Made by a program: the position numbers and the translations under genes | The notes under the pieces: model-generated | Told to the model about the DNA's origin: nothing | Seen by the model: the letters and a program-made list of their open reading frames with translations, nothing else | Database searches by the model: none | Shown: in pieces, positions 24,801-35,620 of the stretch | Position numbering within the stretch: position 1 is the stretch's first letter | Layout: each line of letters opens with the position of its first letter | NCBI GenBank assembly: GCA_026874595.1 | Contig: CM049311.1 | Location: 38,460,676-38,524,675 of the forward strand | Length of the DNA: 64,000 nucleotides | Origin: Sipunculus nudus | Taxonomy: Eukaryota; Annelida; Sipuncula; Golfingiida; Sipunculidae | Direction of reading: 5' to 3'

Positions 24801-25958
24801 GGAGACATCGAATATTTGTTAAATATTGGTAGAAACATTGAAAGATCTGATAATCTCTCATTTACAGGTCACATACAAGATACTTTGAGATAAATATATA
24901 TATTTGCCTGTCAATGTGTCTTCGAAGATAGGGTTTATCTTCGCAATAATTTCCTTTTCGCGATTATCGCGAATTTGAAACCCTCGCAAACAAAAAGACA
25001 ATCATAGTACACACTGATTGTATCTACACATAATACATTTGAGTAAACATGTTAAAGGTTAAATAGTAATAGCAATCAAGATTAATGGTACCCTTGTCCG
25101 GGCAGAAAAACAAGGCAATGGGTCAGGTTTTATCGTGGATGTTTTTCCTCCTTCATGTGATGAATCACTAATATGTCCACGTGATGGGTTAGTCCCATCA
25201 CAAGTGTACTTGACTGTCCGTGAAGATTTATAATTTTGTTTATCAGCCTTTTTCTTTTCAGACCCTTGGTACATTTTCATTCTGATTGGGACGAAGTAAA
25301 ATACTGCCCAAAATGTCAAGGTGAATTTTAATATATGATGGTTATTATCTTGGCCTGTTTTATTCACAGAGGTGAAAATCCAAACACTGAACCTTTAAGA
25401 ACAGGCTTCAAGATTCATTGGTATGTCTAAACTTTGGTAAGCTGTTTATTTATAACCTTAGGGTTTTATTTTTTTTTCAAATAATGTTTTTGCTGCAGAT
25501 AACTGCCTCACTTTTTAATGCTTGCTTAAGCAGGTACATCTGCAGAATTCCATTCTGGTTTTGGATGAAGGCTGAGGCACACTGAGGAACCCCCGAAAGG
25601 TGCACTCATTAATAAAAGAAACATTCTCCCCACTGAGCTTGTAGTTTGCTCACCCTGCCTTGGGGGGGGGGGGGCAACTGTGAAAAATCTCACTGCTCCT
25701 CAACTGAGACTGGAACTCATGATCTTCCCCGCTTGAAGCCCTTTAGCCACTGGGAAAACAAAAATCAAAACATTTCCTTCTGATATCATTAAGAGTGGGG
25801 GTAGGTACTGAACTTACCTTCATTCTGGCTACCCGTTTCTTCCATGACCTGACCCCGCTGTGCCACACAGCCCACAGTGCTTCATGATTCAGGTTGAGAT
25901 TGACGCCCTCCGGTGTCACAGTAAATGAGAAGGCCACCGCATTATGAGCTTCTCCCAT
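15777..25958 (-). CDS. CPT1: Carnitine O-palmitoyltransferase 1, N-terminal half in seven coding exons
   Basis: CPT1 moves long-chain acyl groups from CoA to carnitine at the outer mitochondrial membrane, the malonyl-CoA-controlled step of fatty-acid import. Coding exons, in order: 25958-25818, 20597-20461, 18617-18443, 17963-17862, 17021-16884, 16526-16449 and 15884-15777. They join in frame to 293 codons, every one with AG acceptor and GT donor. The start MGEAH keeps Glu3 and His5, known in vertebrate CPT1A as needed for malonyl-CoA control. Two membrane segments follow in exons 2 and 3, then LKSWWSTNY and [14 protein letters not shown], typical of the family. Vertebrate CPT1 has about 773 residues; the catalytic His and carnitine site would be further on, and no such exon is recognised at 1-15776. 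The 5' UTR exon and promoter are not identified. Confidence 0.95.
16449..16526 (-). CDS. CPT1: CPT1 coding exon 6
   Basis: 26 codons, phase 0, acceptor CATGCTTAG, donor GTAAGT. The product [20 protein letters not shown] then SNYYGV is one of the most conserved stretches of carnitine/choline acyltransferases. Confidence 0.95.
16884..17021 (-). CDS. CPT1: CPT1 coding exon 5
   Basis: 46 codons, phase 0 at both ends, acceptor AATGTTACAG, donor GTGAGG. The product begins [20 protein letters not shown] and ends LKSWWSTNY, matching the conserved YLxSVRPL and LKSWWATNY blocks of CPT1. Confidence 0.95.
17862..17963 (-). CDS. CPT1: CPT1 coding exon 4
   Basis: 34 codons, phase 0 at both ends, acceptor TTTGGTAG, donor GTGAGT. 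The product [20 protein letters not shown] then [14 protein letters not shown] is the conserved LYS(F/Y)Q..LP.LPVP segment just before the catalytic domain. Confidence 0.94.
18443..18617 (-). CDS. CPT1: CPT1 coding exon 3 (second membrane segment)
   Basis: 175 bases, acceptor CATCTACAG, donor GTATGA, completing the split Gly codon from exon 2 and ending in phase 0. It encodes the second transmembrane helix ([20 protein letters not shown]) and the following [20 protein letters not shown], which corresponds to the conserved SYHGWMFxxxGKMS region. Confidence 0.95.
18880..19044. mobile_element. MITE with CAGTAAAA inverted ends (copy 1)
   Basis: About 165 bases with ACAGTAAAA at one end and TTTTACTGT at the other and a shared interior (GACCACC words, AAGTGGTTGCATTTTTGAGG). 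It lies in CPT1 intron 2. It is related, in inverse orientation, to 23002-23183. TA at the ends fits the Tc1/mariner superfamily; no transposase is present. Confidence 0.6.
19045..20460 (-). other. CPT1 intron 2, distal part: no gene recognised
   Basis: Mostly unique AT-rich sequence. A short run of GTTTAGCTTAGCTTAG lies at about 19731-19745. No coding or structural feature stands out. Confidence 0.5.
20461..20597 (-). CDS. CPT1: CPT1 coding exon 2 (first membrane segment)
   Basis: 137 bases, acceptor TTTTTAACAG, donor GTAAGA, ending in phase 2. The product has [13 protein letters not shown], then the hydrophobic run [17 protein letters not shown] (first transmembrane helix), then [15 protein letters not shown]. 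Human CPT1A has the matching order NGxxxGVYP, helix, DPSLGII. Confidence 0.94.
21366..21455 (-). repeat. tRNA-derived SINE fragment
   Basis: Read on the minus strand there is an A-box-like AATGGTTGAGTAGTTAAC and, about 50 bases on, a B-box-like GATTCGAGCCTGAC, the internal RNA polymerase III promoter layout of a tRNA. The acceptor stem does not pair and a G-rich insertion lies between the boxes, so this is a SINE head or tRNA relic and not a working tRNA. Confidence 0.45.
23002..23183. mobile_element. MITE with CAGTAAA inverted ends (copy 2)
   Basis: About 180 bases with TACAGTAAACCC at one end and ATTTTACTGTA at the other, giving TA on both sides as expected of Tc1/mariner-type target duplications. 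The interior matches 18880-19044 in inverse orientation (CGACCACTTGAAAAATGCAACCACTT). No transposase. Confidence 0.6.
24111..24468. repeat. 180-bp direct tandem duplication
   Basis: The stretch 24111-24290 is repeated at 24291-24468 with only a few substitutions and small indels (start AGGGGCAAC(A/T)GCTGACAAGG, end TACCAGAGA(C/T)CTAATTTTCA). The high identity suggests a recent duplication. It lies inside CPT1 intron 1. Confidence 0.9.
24925..24992. repeat. Palindromic GGGTTT...GAAACCC patch
   Basis: AGGGTTTATCTTCGCAA is faced, about 40 bases on, by TCGCGAATTTGAAACCC, with TTTTCGCGATTATCGCGAA between. Related words occur at 24688-24712, 52391-52420, 53255-53275 and 53556-53578, so this is a dispersed CpG-bearing inverted-repeat motif. 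Confidence 0.5.
25690..25757 (-). repeat. tRNA-derived SINE-like fragment
   Basis: On the minus strand CAGTGGCTAAAGGGCTTCAA resembles an A box and GAGTTCCAGTCTCAG a B box. A poly-G tract (25663-25674 on the plus strand) follows. No complete tRNA fold is possible. Confidence 0.35.
25818..25958 (-). CDS. CPT1: CPT1 coding exon 1 (initiator)
   Basis: 47 codons. It starts [18 protein letters not shown] and ends [10 protein letters not shown] before the donor GTAAGT, phase 0. The start is chosen because [10 protein letters not shown] lines up with the known CPT1 N-terminus (Met-x-Glu-Ala-His). A TTTCAG acceptor 8 bases before the ATG fits a 5' UTR exon further upstream. The frame is open upstream to 26048, but that extension is unlike CPT1. 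Confidence 0.95.
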
Positions 25959-26479
25959 TTTGGCAGCTGAAACATCAGTAAGACCAATGTCAGCTTTAAA
26001 GTTGTCTTTCACTGGGTGAGCAACACCATTTGTTAACCTATCCATCATCGACTTATCTCAATCTGAACAATAACCACAGCAAATCAGTGTTCACACAATT
26101 TTAATCTTTAATAAATCTTCCTTTTTTCACTCCCATTAGAGCTAAGCTACCACCTCTTGTATGACCTGTATCAAATGTGATTATAAATCTTAATGATCAA
26201 CACTTCAGATAAACTGGACAATGTCTCCCTATCTCCCAGAATGCTCTGATAAACCTGGTGGACCTCAGTCACTGTGTGTCACTGTGATGGGATTGTACTC
26301 AGATTAACAGTACAGTTTTCTGCAAGGCTGGAGGCCAGCCAAATCCGATACCATTCCCTCCTGATTAATCGGACAAATGACCAACTTCAGTGAATATATA
26401 TCAAACTTACATAGTTCTTATATATTCAAATATAGTTCATATATAAATGATATAGAATATATGGTATGTCTTTATGAAG
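25959..26479. other. Upstream of the CPT1 start exon; no gene recognised
   Basis: This holds the likely end of the 5' UTR intron of CPT1 (acceptor TTTCAG at 25967-25972 on the minus strand). No TATA box or CpG patch convincingly marks a promoter here, so the CPT1 promoter probably lies further to the right. Confidence 0.4.
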
Positions 26480-27150
26480 GATCCGTAACTTCTGAAACTA
26501 ACACAATATTGACCTAATTTCTGGCAAGTGCATAGGAAATATGCAGAGAACCAAATATGCCAAATCTGAATGAAACAACACCAGTGGTTTTGTAGTGGGC
26601 AGTGATGCAGTGTAACATTAGTTTTTTTTATGATTTCAAAATGGAGGTTTTGCCTAATTTCTCAAAGGATCAGTCTCTGAACTGATTTTCAGTGCAGGAG
26701 AACTTAGGGACATCTAACTCTATTGAATGTTGAAATTTGTAGGTCTTATGGTTTCAAAACATGCCTTGTTAACAGAAAAAATGTTAAATCCTAACAATTT
26801 CATGAGGACCCATGACTGATAGAAATTCTTGTCCCCTAGGATATAGGCAGATCGAGGTAAAAATCTAAAATAATATCAAATGGCGATAACGTCTATCAGG
26901 AAAAAGTAATACAGGCCATAGCTGGTTGACATGATTGGTTTGTATTGATGAGTAAGAAAAAGTTGCAAATAATATTTTGTGACCAAACCATGCATTCTCT
27001 AACTTTAAAATTGAAGCATGTGAGCAGTTTGTGAACATAAGATGTATATTATAAATAACTATGATCATTGGTTGGCTTTTTGATAAATTGTTGACAGTTT
27101 AGTAGTTTACACATTTGCACAATTGGATCTATTTTTTTTTTAACTAGATA
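26480..27150 (+). mobile_element. Degraded H1 remnant
   Basis: It contains diverged H1 phrases (GACCTAATTTCTGGCAAGTG, GACATCTAACTC, GTCTTATGGTTTCAAAAC) and, at 26854-27140, a stretch matching 8277-8545 of the nested H1. No intact ends. An H4 element begins where the match stops. Confidence 0.55.
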
Positions 27151-28411
27151 TATCATAGTATCCCCAGACAATTAATCCCCCCTCCCCCCTTTAAGAACTG
27201 GCCCCCATCTTCAGCAACAATTAATATCAGTCCACACTCATAGAAAAGGTCACTCTCATAGAAAAGGTCATGACTCCAATTTCAATATACATCATCCCAT
27301 AACCCATATCTATGTATATGCATAATATGAAAGAAATCTGTCCATTAGTTTTTGACTTATAATGCTGACAGTACTGTTAGGTGGCAATGATGGGGTATTA
27401 AACGGCACGAAAACAAGTAAAAGAATAACAGGTGGCTCTATCAGTTTCCGGTACATGACAACACTATCCAAGAATTTCGGTCAAGTTGATTTTTGGACCA
27501 ATCAATGCATCCCTTATTGAGATATTAATGATTTTGTGTGATTTTCACCATTAATGGCAATATTCAAGGTCAAGGCCACTCTCATATGAAAGGTCATGAC
27601 CCAAATTTAAATAAACATCATCCCATAACCCATATCTATGTATATGCATAATATGAAAGAAATCTGCCCAATTTTTTTTACTTATAATGCTCACAGTACT
27701 GTTAAGTGGCAATGATGGGGGTATTAAACGGCACGAAAGCAAGCTAAAGTATAACAGGTGGTGCCACCTGTTTCCAGTACATGACATTACTATCCAAGAT
27801 CTTCGGTCAAGTTGATTTTTGGACCAATCCGTTATTGAGATTTTAATGATTTTGTGTGATTTTCACCATATATGGCAATATTCAAGGTCAAGGCCACTCT
27901 CATAGGAAAGGTCATGAACCCAATTTAAAATAAACATTATCCCATAACCCATATCTATGTATATATGCATAATATAAAAGAAATCCGTCCATTAGTTTTT
28001 GACTTATAATGCTCACAGTACTGTCATGTAGCAATTTTGGGGGTATTAAACGGCACACAAACAAGTAAAGAATAATAGGTGGCACCACCAGTTTCTGGAA
28101 CATGACAAGCTTATCCATGATCTTCCATCAACTTGATTTTGGGATCAATCCATGCAAGATTTCTTGAGATATTTAAGAATTTGTGTTATTTTCCCCAAAA
28201 TTTGACCTATTTAAGGTCAAGGACACTCTCCTAGTCAAGGTCATGACCTCATTTTAGATAGGCGTCGTCCTCTCACCCATATTTATACATATACCAAGTT
28301 TGGTAAAGATCCGTGAAATATTTTTTGAGTTATCGTGCCAACAAGATTTATATGCCGCGGCGGGACCGGTATGAAAACATAGTATCCCCCGACTTTGTCA
28401 GGGGATACAAT
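27151..28411 (+). mobile_element. H4 Helentron-like element with ~323-bp tandem units
   Basis: The 5' end is CATAGTATCCCCAGACAATT. The 3' end is a hairpin GTATCCCCCGAC...GTCAGGGGATAC followed by AATT, so the word GTATCCCC recurs inverted at the end. Inside are three to four units of about 320-326 bases (phrases CAAGGTCAAGGCCACTCTC, TATCTATGTATATGCATAAT, GTATTAAACGGCAC), each with a version of AGGTGG..CCACC. The same family lies reversed at 53700-54580. No coding. Confidence 0.65.
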
Positions 28412-31400
28412 TATTCAATATATGTTAGCTCCAACACAAATTCTTTTATGGATAGCCAGATGATTTATGACTGCAAGGTCTACCTCTTGGTGTTTTAGGA
28501 CTGTTATTTTTTTAAGAAGTGCCCCTCTGTGTTGAAAGTGCCCATGTATGCACTGATGGAAAAATAGCTTAATATTAACAGCTTTGCTTTTCTTAAACAA
28601 ACTGAAAGTGACAGATTATGGACAGAAATCTGAATGCAACTGAAAGTTATTTAACCATATTAAGGAAACTGTGACTGCTTGATGAATTCAAATAATAATT
28701 CATCATATAAGGCAGAATAGAAATCACTGCATGTTGGCTTTTCCAAACACTGGAAAGATGAGTTTCATCATAAATTTACCCTGCCAAACTAGAATGACAA
28801 TTTTAATTTGTACTGTGATAAACAGAAATTATTTAATGGAATGATTAATTTGTCTCTGGGAAGTTCTGGACCCTCCCAAATCCTTTTTCACTCCTAAAAA
28901 ACAAATGAAATAAATTTAATTCTTCAAACCTACACACTGATCCCTTTCCTAATGTGAAATGATATTTACAATGCATAATGAAACTACAGTTAATAAACAT
29001 TCAACAATCAAACAGTTTTTTTCAATCCTACCTTTTTACGGTTATGTCAACTTGAACATTGGTATGAGCACTAACCTTGTCAAGGTGAACACAGATCTGC
29101 GTCACAACAATAACTACACTGACTGACCAGGGCCAGGTTTGTTGATCAGTGTATTATCAAAGCTTTGACACAATTATGTACCAATGTTGTGCACGCCTGC
29201 TAAGTTCATAAAGCAGTCATGTATCCCTGAAATAACCTATAGCTCATTCCTTTTTACATCGCTGTACCACACTGATAGGAGACAGCTTAATAAATTATAC
29301 GTACTCCTCCACACAACATCTTATGTATCAATATGACAGGCTCTAGTAAACATTAAAGGTGCATGTCATTATGTGGTACTGGTTGACTGACAAGAACGAC
29401 AGTTGTAGTTACAACTTGCCTGTCATAGGTATACAGGGTGTGAGCTTAACAATTCAAGCTCTACCGCATAATTTTAAGATTTACATTTAAAATGACACCT
29501 AAATTCTCATAGTAAAGGCCACACATAACTATGATACATGAATTCTATCAAGTTTGTATGGTTCTTTTGATTTAAAAAAAAACAGTATATTTTACACATA
29601 AATATACATGCACTGGAGACAATATATATATATATATACTTGTAACTGAAATGAGACATCAAAGTATACCTTACCTTTCTATGAACAGAAGCCAGCTAAG
29701 GGTATCAAGTAAAAGGTGACAAAAACCACCTCATAAGAGATTTATTGATTCAGCAACAAGACCTGAATTATAGTAATATCCCCTGGTGTTAGCTGACAAA
29801 ATAACTTTCTTGTTGTATAAATAAAGTCACCATAACTACATTGTCAGTAAGACTCATTAACACATGTTGTTGGGGCCTTCATAGTAATTAAGTATTTGTG
29901 CCTTGCTTCATAGCTGGCATGAGCCCACATAATTCAGCTAATCATCATAATTAATCTCTACACAATTAAGAATTAGTACTTTACAGCTGGTTCTTTAGGT
30001 CCTTTAATTTGACCACAGAATGAGATTTAGCAAGAATGAACACACCTTTCAATATGCACTTAATTCTTTCATTTCTACATTTAATTAAGATTTAAATACA
30101 GATGTGGCAATCCTATTTGCTAGTCATTATTTCCCTTGGGAGAGCTGGCTAACAAGCTACTGTATCTGGCAGGTGGCCTGAGTAACAAAACACCTGAATT
30201 TACTGAGGTCAAGGTTGGTGGCCTGCTGTGGTATCCCTCTGAGAGAGACTACTCAGGTGCCCAGAAAGAAGGGCACACTTGAAAACAAGGGTTGGCCAAG
30301 GTCGGTAGCCTGTTTGCAAATAAGAAATGTTCACGTGAGGTTAACACACATGAGAAGCAGAAAGCATAAATATCTGTTAACTGAAAGCTTCCCCTGTGAG
30401 GCTGTCCTGCTTTACACATGCTAGGTCAGGGCTGAACTATTGAAAGTACTTGCCAAGTAGGGAAGTTACATTTAGCTTTTACTTGTCCTACATGGTTTTT
30501 ACTTGCCCTACAAAATCAATGATTGCAGCCACAAACACAAAAAAGGGTTCCATATAATTATTTTACAACAATAAACATGTGTAAGTGTTTGTTTGTTTGT
30601 AGTATTTTATTTAATATCAGCACAGATTCACATTCTTGTCATTTAAGATGGAGGTATTACAATATGATTTCATTTCCCCAAGAAAGAATATTGCAACAGG
30701 TAACTGAAGATTAGTTAAGATGTGACATTTGGCCTTTGCCCAGTCAGGAAAGTAGTAGCCTACTTTTGGTTACCCTACCACAATTATCTGCCCAGGATGA
30801 GCATGAAGGTCATTCTCATTTGCGATGTGCCCTGTTTTTCTAAACATAATTTCCTATATGGAACTGGTTTCTCATGAAGTGGATAACACTATTATTAATT
30901 TCTCCAATGCCACATATTTAATACCTGAATGAAAACATGAAAGCATTAAGGCTAAATTTAGAAACAGTAGAAATCCCTTTATTCTTAAGCTAAGGGACAC
31001 TGTTCAGATAAATGGTCATTAGCATAAATGATTCTGCATGGAGGTTACTACTGTATTTACTGAAAGACCAAAATCAATGAATCTAGCCCATGGATATTAC
31101 AGGATGGCTACAATATCCTATTACATTTTTATCAATTTAATCAATACACCATGTTATATACAAAATCACTGCCCTTAAAAAATAAGCATCAATCAACTGT
31201 TATTTTACCAAATTCATGTCATGTATAGCTCCAATGATAACTCATATGATATGTTGTACAAATGTAGAAAGTAGACCAGGAAAGCTCAAAAGTGTTTAAA
31301 TACAGGTGTTTATAAAAGAATGAAATGAAAAAGTGAATAATAAATAATCAATTCTAATAAAATAATTTTATTATTTCTCTTTCTCAAACGGCAATTATTG

Positions 31401-31889
31401 TTTCTATTATACCAAAGTTCTTGAGTAACCACCTTCAGGAGCCAGAGAACAAGTCATTAAATTAAAAAAAAAAATACTGAAACGGCTTGACTTATCACAA
31501 TGGTAACAACACTCAGATCACCGTTTTCCTTCAGGAACCAAAAGATAACTTGCCTTTAAACAAAAGGCTATCAACAGGCCTTGTGATCTTATGTGACAAT
31601 CATATTGTTATGAGGGAAATAGTACTTACAATTTTTCATCATAACAGACACTGCTGAACTGAGCAGGCATGCAGCAGACGCTTAAAAAAACATATGATAA
31701 CCTTGTTTTGAAAAAGGGGGCACTAACTAGTGCAGACATAGTGGTCAAAGTCTGGTGTGAGTAAGTAGGCCACGCATGTACAACTCATTGATCCTGTTAC
31801 TTTTTATCTGATCTTTCTACTGGCGGTGACTGATATGTTTATTACCCAATATACCTGGTCTCCTTATATGGGCTGCAGCAATACGAGTA
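28412..31889. other. No gene recognised
   Basis: About 3.5 kb of AT-rich sequence, with a (TA)n stretch at 29625-29639. No convincing exon, RNA gene or repeat boundary was seen. It could hold the 5' UTR exons or regulatory DNA of CPT1, but nothing in the sequence proves it. Confidence 0.4.
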
Positions 31890-32198
31890 TGGTGGTGTAA
31901 GGTAAAAAAAAAAATAAAAGGTATGGTTCTCAAGCACCACCCATGTAAATTTTAACCCCCCCCCCCCCCCGGCATCAAATTTTTATTTTGATTTTCATCT
32001 TTCAAGATAAAATAATACAATTTTGATCAGATTTCCTTTGTTTTGTAGTGCTTTAACCTGTTTAGCATGAAAATTCTGTTATTATCAAGCTTTTCCCTGA
32101 TCATGTGACACTTTTATTAAAACATTCAAAAAAAGGTAAAAAAAAAATCACCGCCTGCACTAATATCTGAAAAAAAAGCCTGAGAACCAAAACATTTT
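31890..32198. repeat. Dispersed repeat, inverted relative at 47790-47960
   Basis: The words GGTATGGTTCTCAAGCACC and TTTTGATTTTCATCTTTCAAG occur reversed at 47835-47960 (CTTGAAAGATGAAAATCAAA, GTGCCTGAGAACCATGCC). A C run of 14 lies at 31958-31971. Confidence 0.5.
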
Positions 32199-32290
32199 TT
32201 TTTGGCTGAATGGTTAGTGCACCTGACTCTTGACCGCAACGTTGTTGGTTTGGGTCCTGATCCAACTGCCTTCTGCACTAATCTCCTAGC
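32199..32290 (+). repeat. tRNA-derived SINE head, tRNA-Lys-like
   Basis: TGGCTGAATGGTTAGTGCAC resembles a tRNA D arm and A box. GACTCTTGACC resembles a Lys(CTT) anticodon arm, and GGTTTGGGTCC a B box. The acceptor stem is absent, so this is a SINE head or tRNA pseudogene. Confidence 0.5.
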
Positions 32291-33056
32291 CAAAGTCTTT
32301 ACCACAAAGGTGCATCATTTAGTGACACATTTAAACCAACAGATTTTTTCAAAATGTGACATTTTTTATATTATTATTATACAAAATGAACATACAAAAC
32401 AAGGAGAAAAACAAATACACAGAACAAATATCAAACATCACATAGTTACACATACACAAGTATGAATATAGTCAAAATTAAATATTAATCTTAATTAGAT
32501 TTCAAAGACCAAAAATAGCATGTAAGTGGATTAAATTTGAAACATAAAATAAGGTGAAAATATTGAAGCATACTAGTTTAATCAAATATTTTGCCTCATG
32601 CTCAACCAGAAAATTCTTATTTGAATTATCATCAGTAGGGGACACCAGTAAAGTGTCAAGTTCCTCCTCAAGTATTTTTGAAAGAGGTATACAGTTTTTC
32701 ATGTATTTCCTGTGCATACGTAGTAAATACCAAAGGCTTATTCACAAACCAATTCTTAAGAAACTAAAAGGTGTGTTAAAATTACTAATTTTGGCAAGCT
32801 ATACAGAATTCTGATAGTGATCCCAATTCAATAAAGCTTATACCTCTAACTAACAGGGTTGTTATTTTTCCCGGGAAAAACTAGTTTTTCCCAGACAGTG
32901 GGAAAAACCCGGGATTAATTGGGAATAACTGGGGATAACTGGTTAGTACCGGGAATTACTGGGGAAAATGTCTGATCAAAATTTTTGAGAGAGTATAATG
33001 ATGTATATTAATAATTAATTAATTCTGTTTAATGTTACATGTTGAAATTATATTAT

Positions 33057-33124
33057 ATGTGTGTGTGTGTATATATATATACACATACATATATACATAT
33101 ATGCATATATATATATCCACGTGA

Positions 33125-33203
<79 letters not shown>

Positions 33204-33224
33204 GTGTGTGTGTGTGCAATATTT
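33057..33224. repeat. Compound (GT)n/(TA)n microsatellite
   Basis: Alternating GT, TA and CATA runs, with one long (TA)n at 33128-33196. All ORFs predicted in it are periodic Tyr-Ile peptides and are not genes. Confidence 0.97.
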
Positions 33225-33470
33225 CCACAACTCATACTTGTGCATTACTATTACTTAATTACCAATTAACTGCAACATAAACTTTAGTAGGTGAGCTGAC
33301 AAAAGTAATCAAGCATGTTAACCTAATCAAGGCCAAGTTAATCTTGGGGGTACAGAAGTTTGAAGAAGCTATGCTAGTCATGTAGGGCTCATACAACTAG
33401 TTAGCTAGGGTGAGAAGAAACCAACCACCCATTTTGGCATCACTTGGGGAAACCCTGTCCAGCATGATGC

Positions 33471-33474
<4 letters not shown>

Positions 33475-33534
<60 letters not shown>
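33475..33534. repeat. (AT)n flanking the inner foldback, left
   Basis: An uninterrupted AT dinucleotide run that ends exactly where the inverted repeat GTCACAGGACAAAC starts. Its partner on the other side begins at 36657. Confidence 0.95.
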
Positions 33535-33537
<3 letters not shown>

Positions 33538-33990
33538 ACAGGACAAACTCCGATCCAGTAGAATCGTCGATCCTACTAGGACAAAGTCCTTTGTACAAGG
33601 AGAAACTCCGATCAGACTTTCTACTAGTAGGATCGGCGATTCTACTAGGACAAACTCCGATCATAGCCTCTACTAGGACAAACTCCGATCAACCAGAGAC
33701 CACAACATAATTATACTTTCTACTTGTAGAATCGGTGATTCTACTAGAACAAACTCTGATCATAGCCTCTACTAGAACAAACTCGTATCAACCAGAGACC
33801 ACAACATAATTAGACTTTCTACTAGTAGAAGTGGTGATTCTACTAGGACAAACTTTGATTGTAGTCTCTACTGGGACAAACTCTGATCGTAGTCTCTACT
33901 AGGACAAACTCCAATTGCATGTAGTCTCTACAAGGAGAAACTTACCATAATTTACCTTATTTCTGAAACCTGAAATTAAAAATGAATAAA
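33535..33990. repeat. Left inverted arm of the inner foldback
   Basis: It contains about a dozen short direct units with the words ACTAGGACAAACTC and CTACTAGTAG. The unit order mirrors that of the right arm. The inner edge is near TTCTGAAACCTGAAATT (33962-33978). Confidence 0.85.
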
Positions 33991-34166
33991 ACACAGTAAT
34001 ATTTTAACCAAATGTTTTATTTATGTATTTGAAAAAAAAAAAGGGAAAAATAAATACAAGCACATATGATAAAACACAATATCCCACGATTATATATACA
34101 AGTCACAGATATACATCTAAATGTTTCATTCAGACATATTCATACAATTTTATTTGATAAAAAAAA

Positions 34167-35620
34167 ACTAGAATACGGGTAGTCGACAAGCGACTACGTG
34201 TATCTGCCTAAATCAGAGTGGAACGGGTGAAGTGAGGCATGGATTGAGTAGCAAGGGGAAATAGAGTGAAGTGTTGCATATTAGCATGGATGTCTGCAGC
34301 CAAATGGTGTATGTAGGTTGCACCACCTACCACAAAATCCAGAAAGCCATCCAAGTTGTATACATATGCAAAATTTGAGGCAGATAAGTCAAACCACTAT
34401 ATGTTTATGAGTGATTTTAGCCCGTGGCAGACAAACTGATGGACGCTGTGCAAAAATGGTTGAAGGTGGCGCCACCAGTTTTGCGTATGATAAAGAGTTA
34501 TGTGAGAACTATACACATGCAAAACTTTGGCCCAATCGGTCAAACGGTTCCCAAGATATGAGCTTGGATGTCTGCTGCATAAACTAGAATGCAGGTGGCG
34601 CCACCTGTCATAAAATCAGAAAAGCTATCCAGGATGTATACGCATGCCGAATTTCAGGTGAATTAGTCAAATCACTGCAGAGATATGAGTGATTTTATCC
34701 CATGGCAGACAAACAGATGGGAGCTGTGCAAAAATGGCTGCAGGTGGCACCACCAGTTTTGCGTATGATAAAGAGCTATGTGAGATCTATACACATGCAA
34801 AATTTTGGCCCAATCGGTCGAACGGTTCCCGAATTATGAGCTTGGATGTCTGCAGCGTAAACGTAAATGTAGGTGGCTCCACCTGTCATAAAATCAGAAA
34901 AGCTATCCAGGATGTATACGCATGCCGAATTTCAGGTGAATTAGTCAAATCACTGCAGAGATATGAGTGATTTTATCCCATGGCAGACAAACAGACGGGA
35001 GCTGTGCAAAAATGGCTGCAGGTGGCGCCACCAGTTTTGCGTATGATAAAGAGCTATGTGAGATCTATACACATGCAAAATTTTGGCCCAATCGGTCGAA
35101 CGGTTCCCGAATTATGAGCTTGGATGTCTGCAGCGTAAACGTGAATGTAGGTGGCGCCACCTGTCATCAAATCAGAAAAGCTATACAGGATGTATACGCA
35201 TGCTGAATTTCAGGTGAATTACTCAAATCACTGCAGAGATATGAGTGATTTTAACCCAAGGCAGACGAACAGCTGGACACTGCAAACATGGTTGCAGGTG
35301 GCGCCACCATTTTTTGTGTATGTTATAAAGTTATCCAAGGGCTACATTTGTGCAAAAAAATTTTCCTGATCCGTCAAACGGTTCCCGAGATATGTGGGTT
35401 TATATGTGGAAACAGACGCACAAACGGACGCAGAGCGCAGAGGAAAGGTCAGAGGTCAAAACAAAATCGGGGCGCAGCAGTTCACATGTGACCCAAACAT
35501 TATCCCGGGTTTCGAAAAAATTCCGCCCAGCGGTTATGGAGGAGTTCTCCGGACACCTACGTGGCGGCGGCGTGCAGCTGAAAACATAGTATCCGCAAAA
35601 CTCTGTTTTGGCGGATACAA
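34167..35620 (+). mobile_element. H3 Helentron-like element with a 278-bp dimeric array
   Basis: The 5' end has CTAGAATACGGGTAGTCGAC, a small palindrome GTAGTCG..CGACTAC, and then GTATCTGCC. The 3' end has the hairpin GTATCCGCAAAA...TTTTGGCGGATAC followed by AATT, so GTATCYGCC recurs inverted. The array alternates two unit types about 129 and 149 bases long, each starting at AGGTGGCGCCACC. Relatives at 48647-49972 share both ends. ORFs of 60-93 codons here are read through the array and differ between units; they are not treated as genes. Confidence 0.7.

Larger units (their letters stand above)
20598..25817 (-). other. CPT1 intron 1 (5.2 kb)
   Basis: The intron runs from the GTAAGT donor at 25817 to the TTTTTAACAG acceptor ending at 20598. 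It holds a tRNA-derived SINE piece (21366-21455), a MITE (23002-23183), a 180-bp tandem duplication (24111-24468), a palindromic GGGTTT/GAAACCC patch (24925-24992) and a second SINE-like piece (25690-25757). The rest is unique AT-rich DNA with no recognised coding. Confidence 0.7.

Noticed and set aside
25059-25367. Minus-strand ORF of 102 codons with a hydrophobic stretch ([16 protein letters not shown]) and a basic region
   Set aside because: It lies within CPT1 intron 1 with no supporting splice sites or known family; it could be an embedded gene or repeat, but the evidence is only the open frame.
32199-32290. Functional tRNA-Lys gene
   Set aside because: A and B boxes are recognisable but the acceptor stem cannot form and there is no terminator T run; kept as SINE head only.
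33019-33269. Overlapping ORFs of 60-76 codons on both strands in the (TA)n/(GT)n tract, and one at 33410-33676
   Set aside because: They are read through dinucleotide repeats and give periodic Tyr-Ile peptides; all frames are open because the repeat has no stops.
33535-33930. CRISPR-like array of ~21-base direct repeats (CTACTAGGACAAACTCCGATC)
   Set aside because: Spacing is irregular, spacers are themselves repeated, the array is mirrored at 36175-36656, and the DNA is eukaryotic.
34689-35491. Series of 67-93 codon ORFs with repeated peptide (MILSHGRQTDGSCAKMAAGG)
   Set aside because: They run through the H3 tandem units; the repeated peptide reflects repeated DNA and the frame breaks between units.
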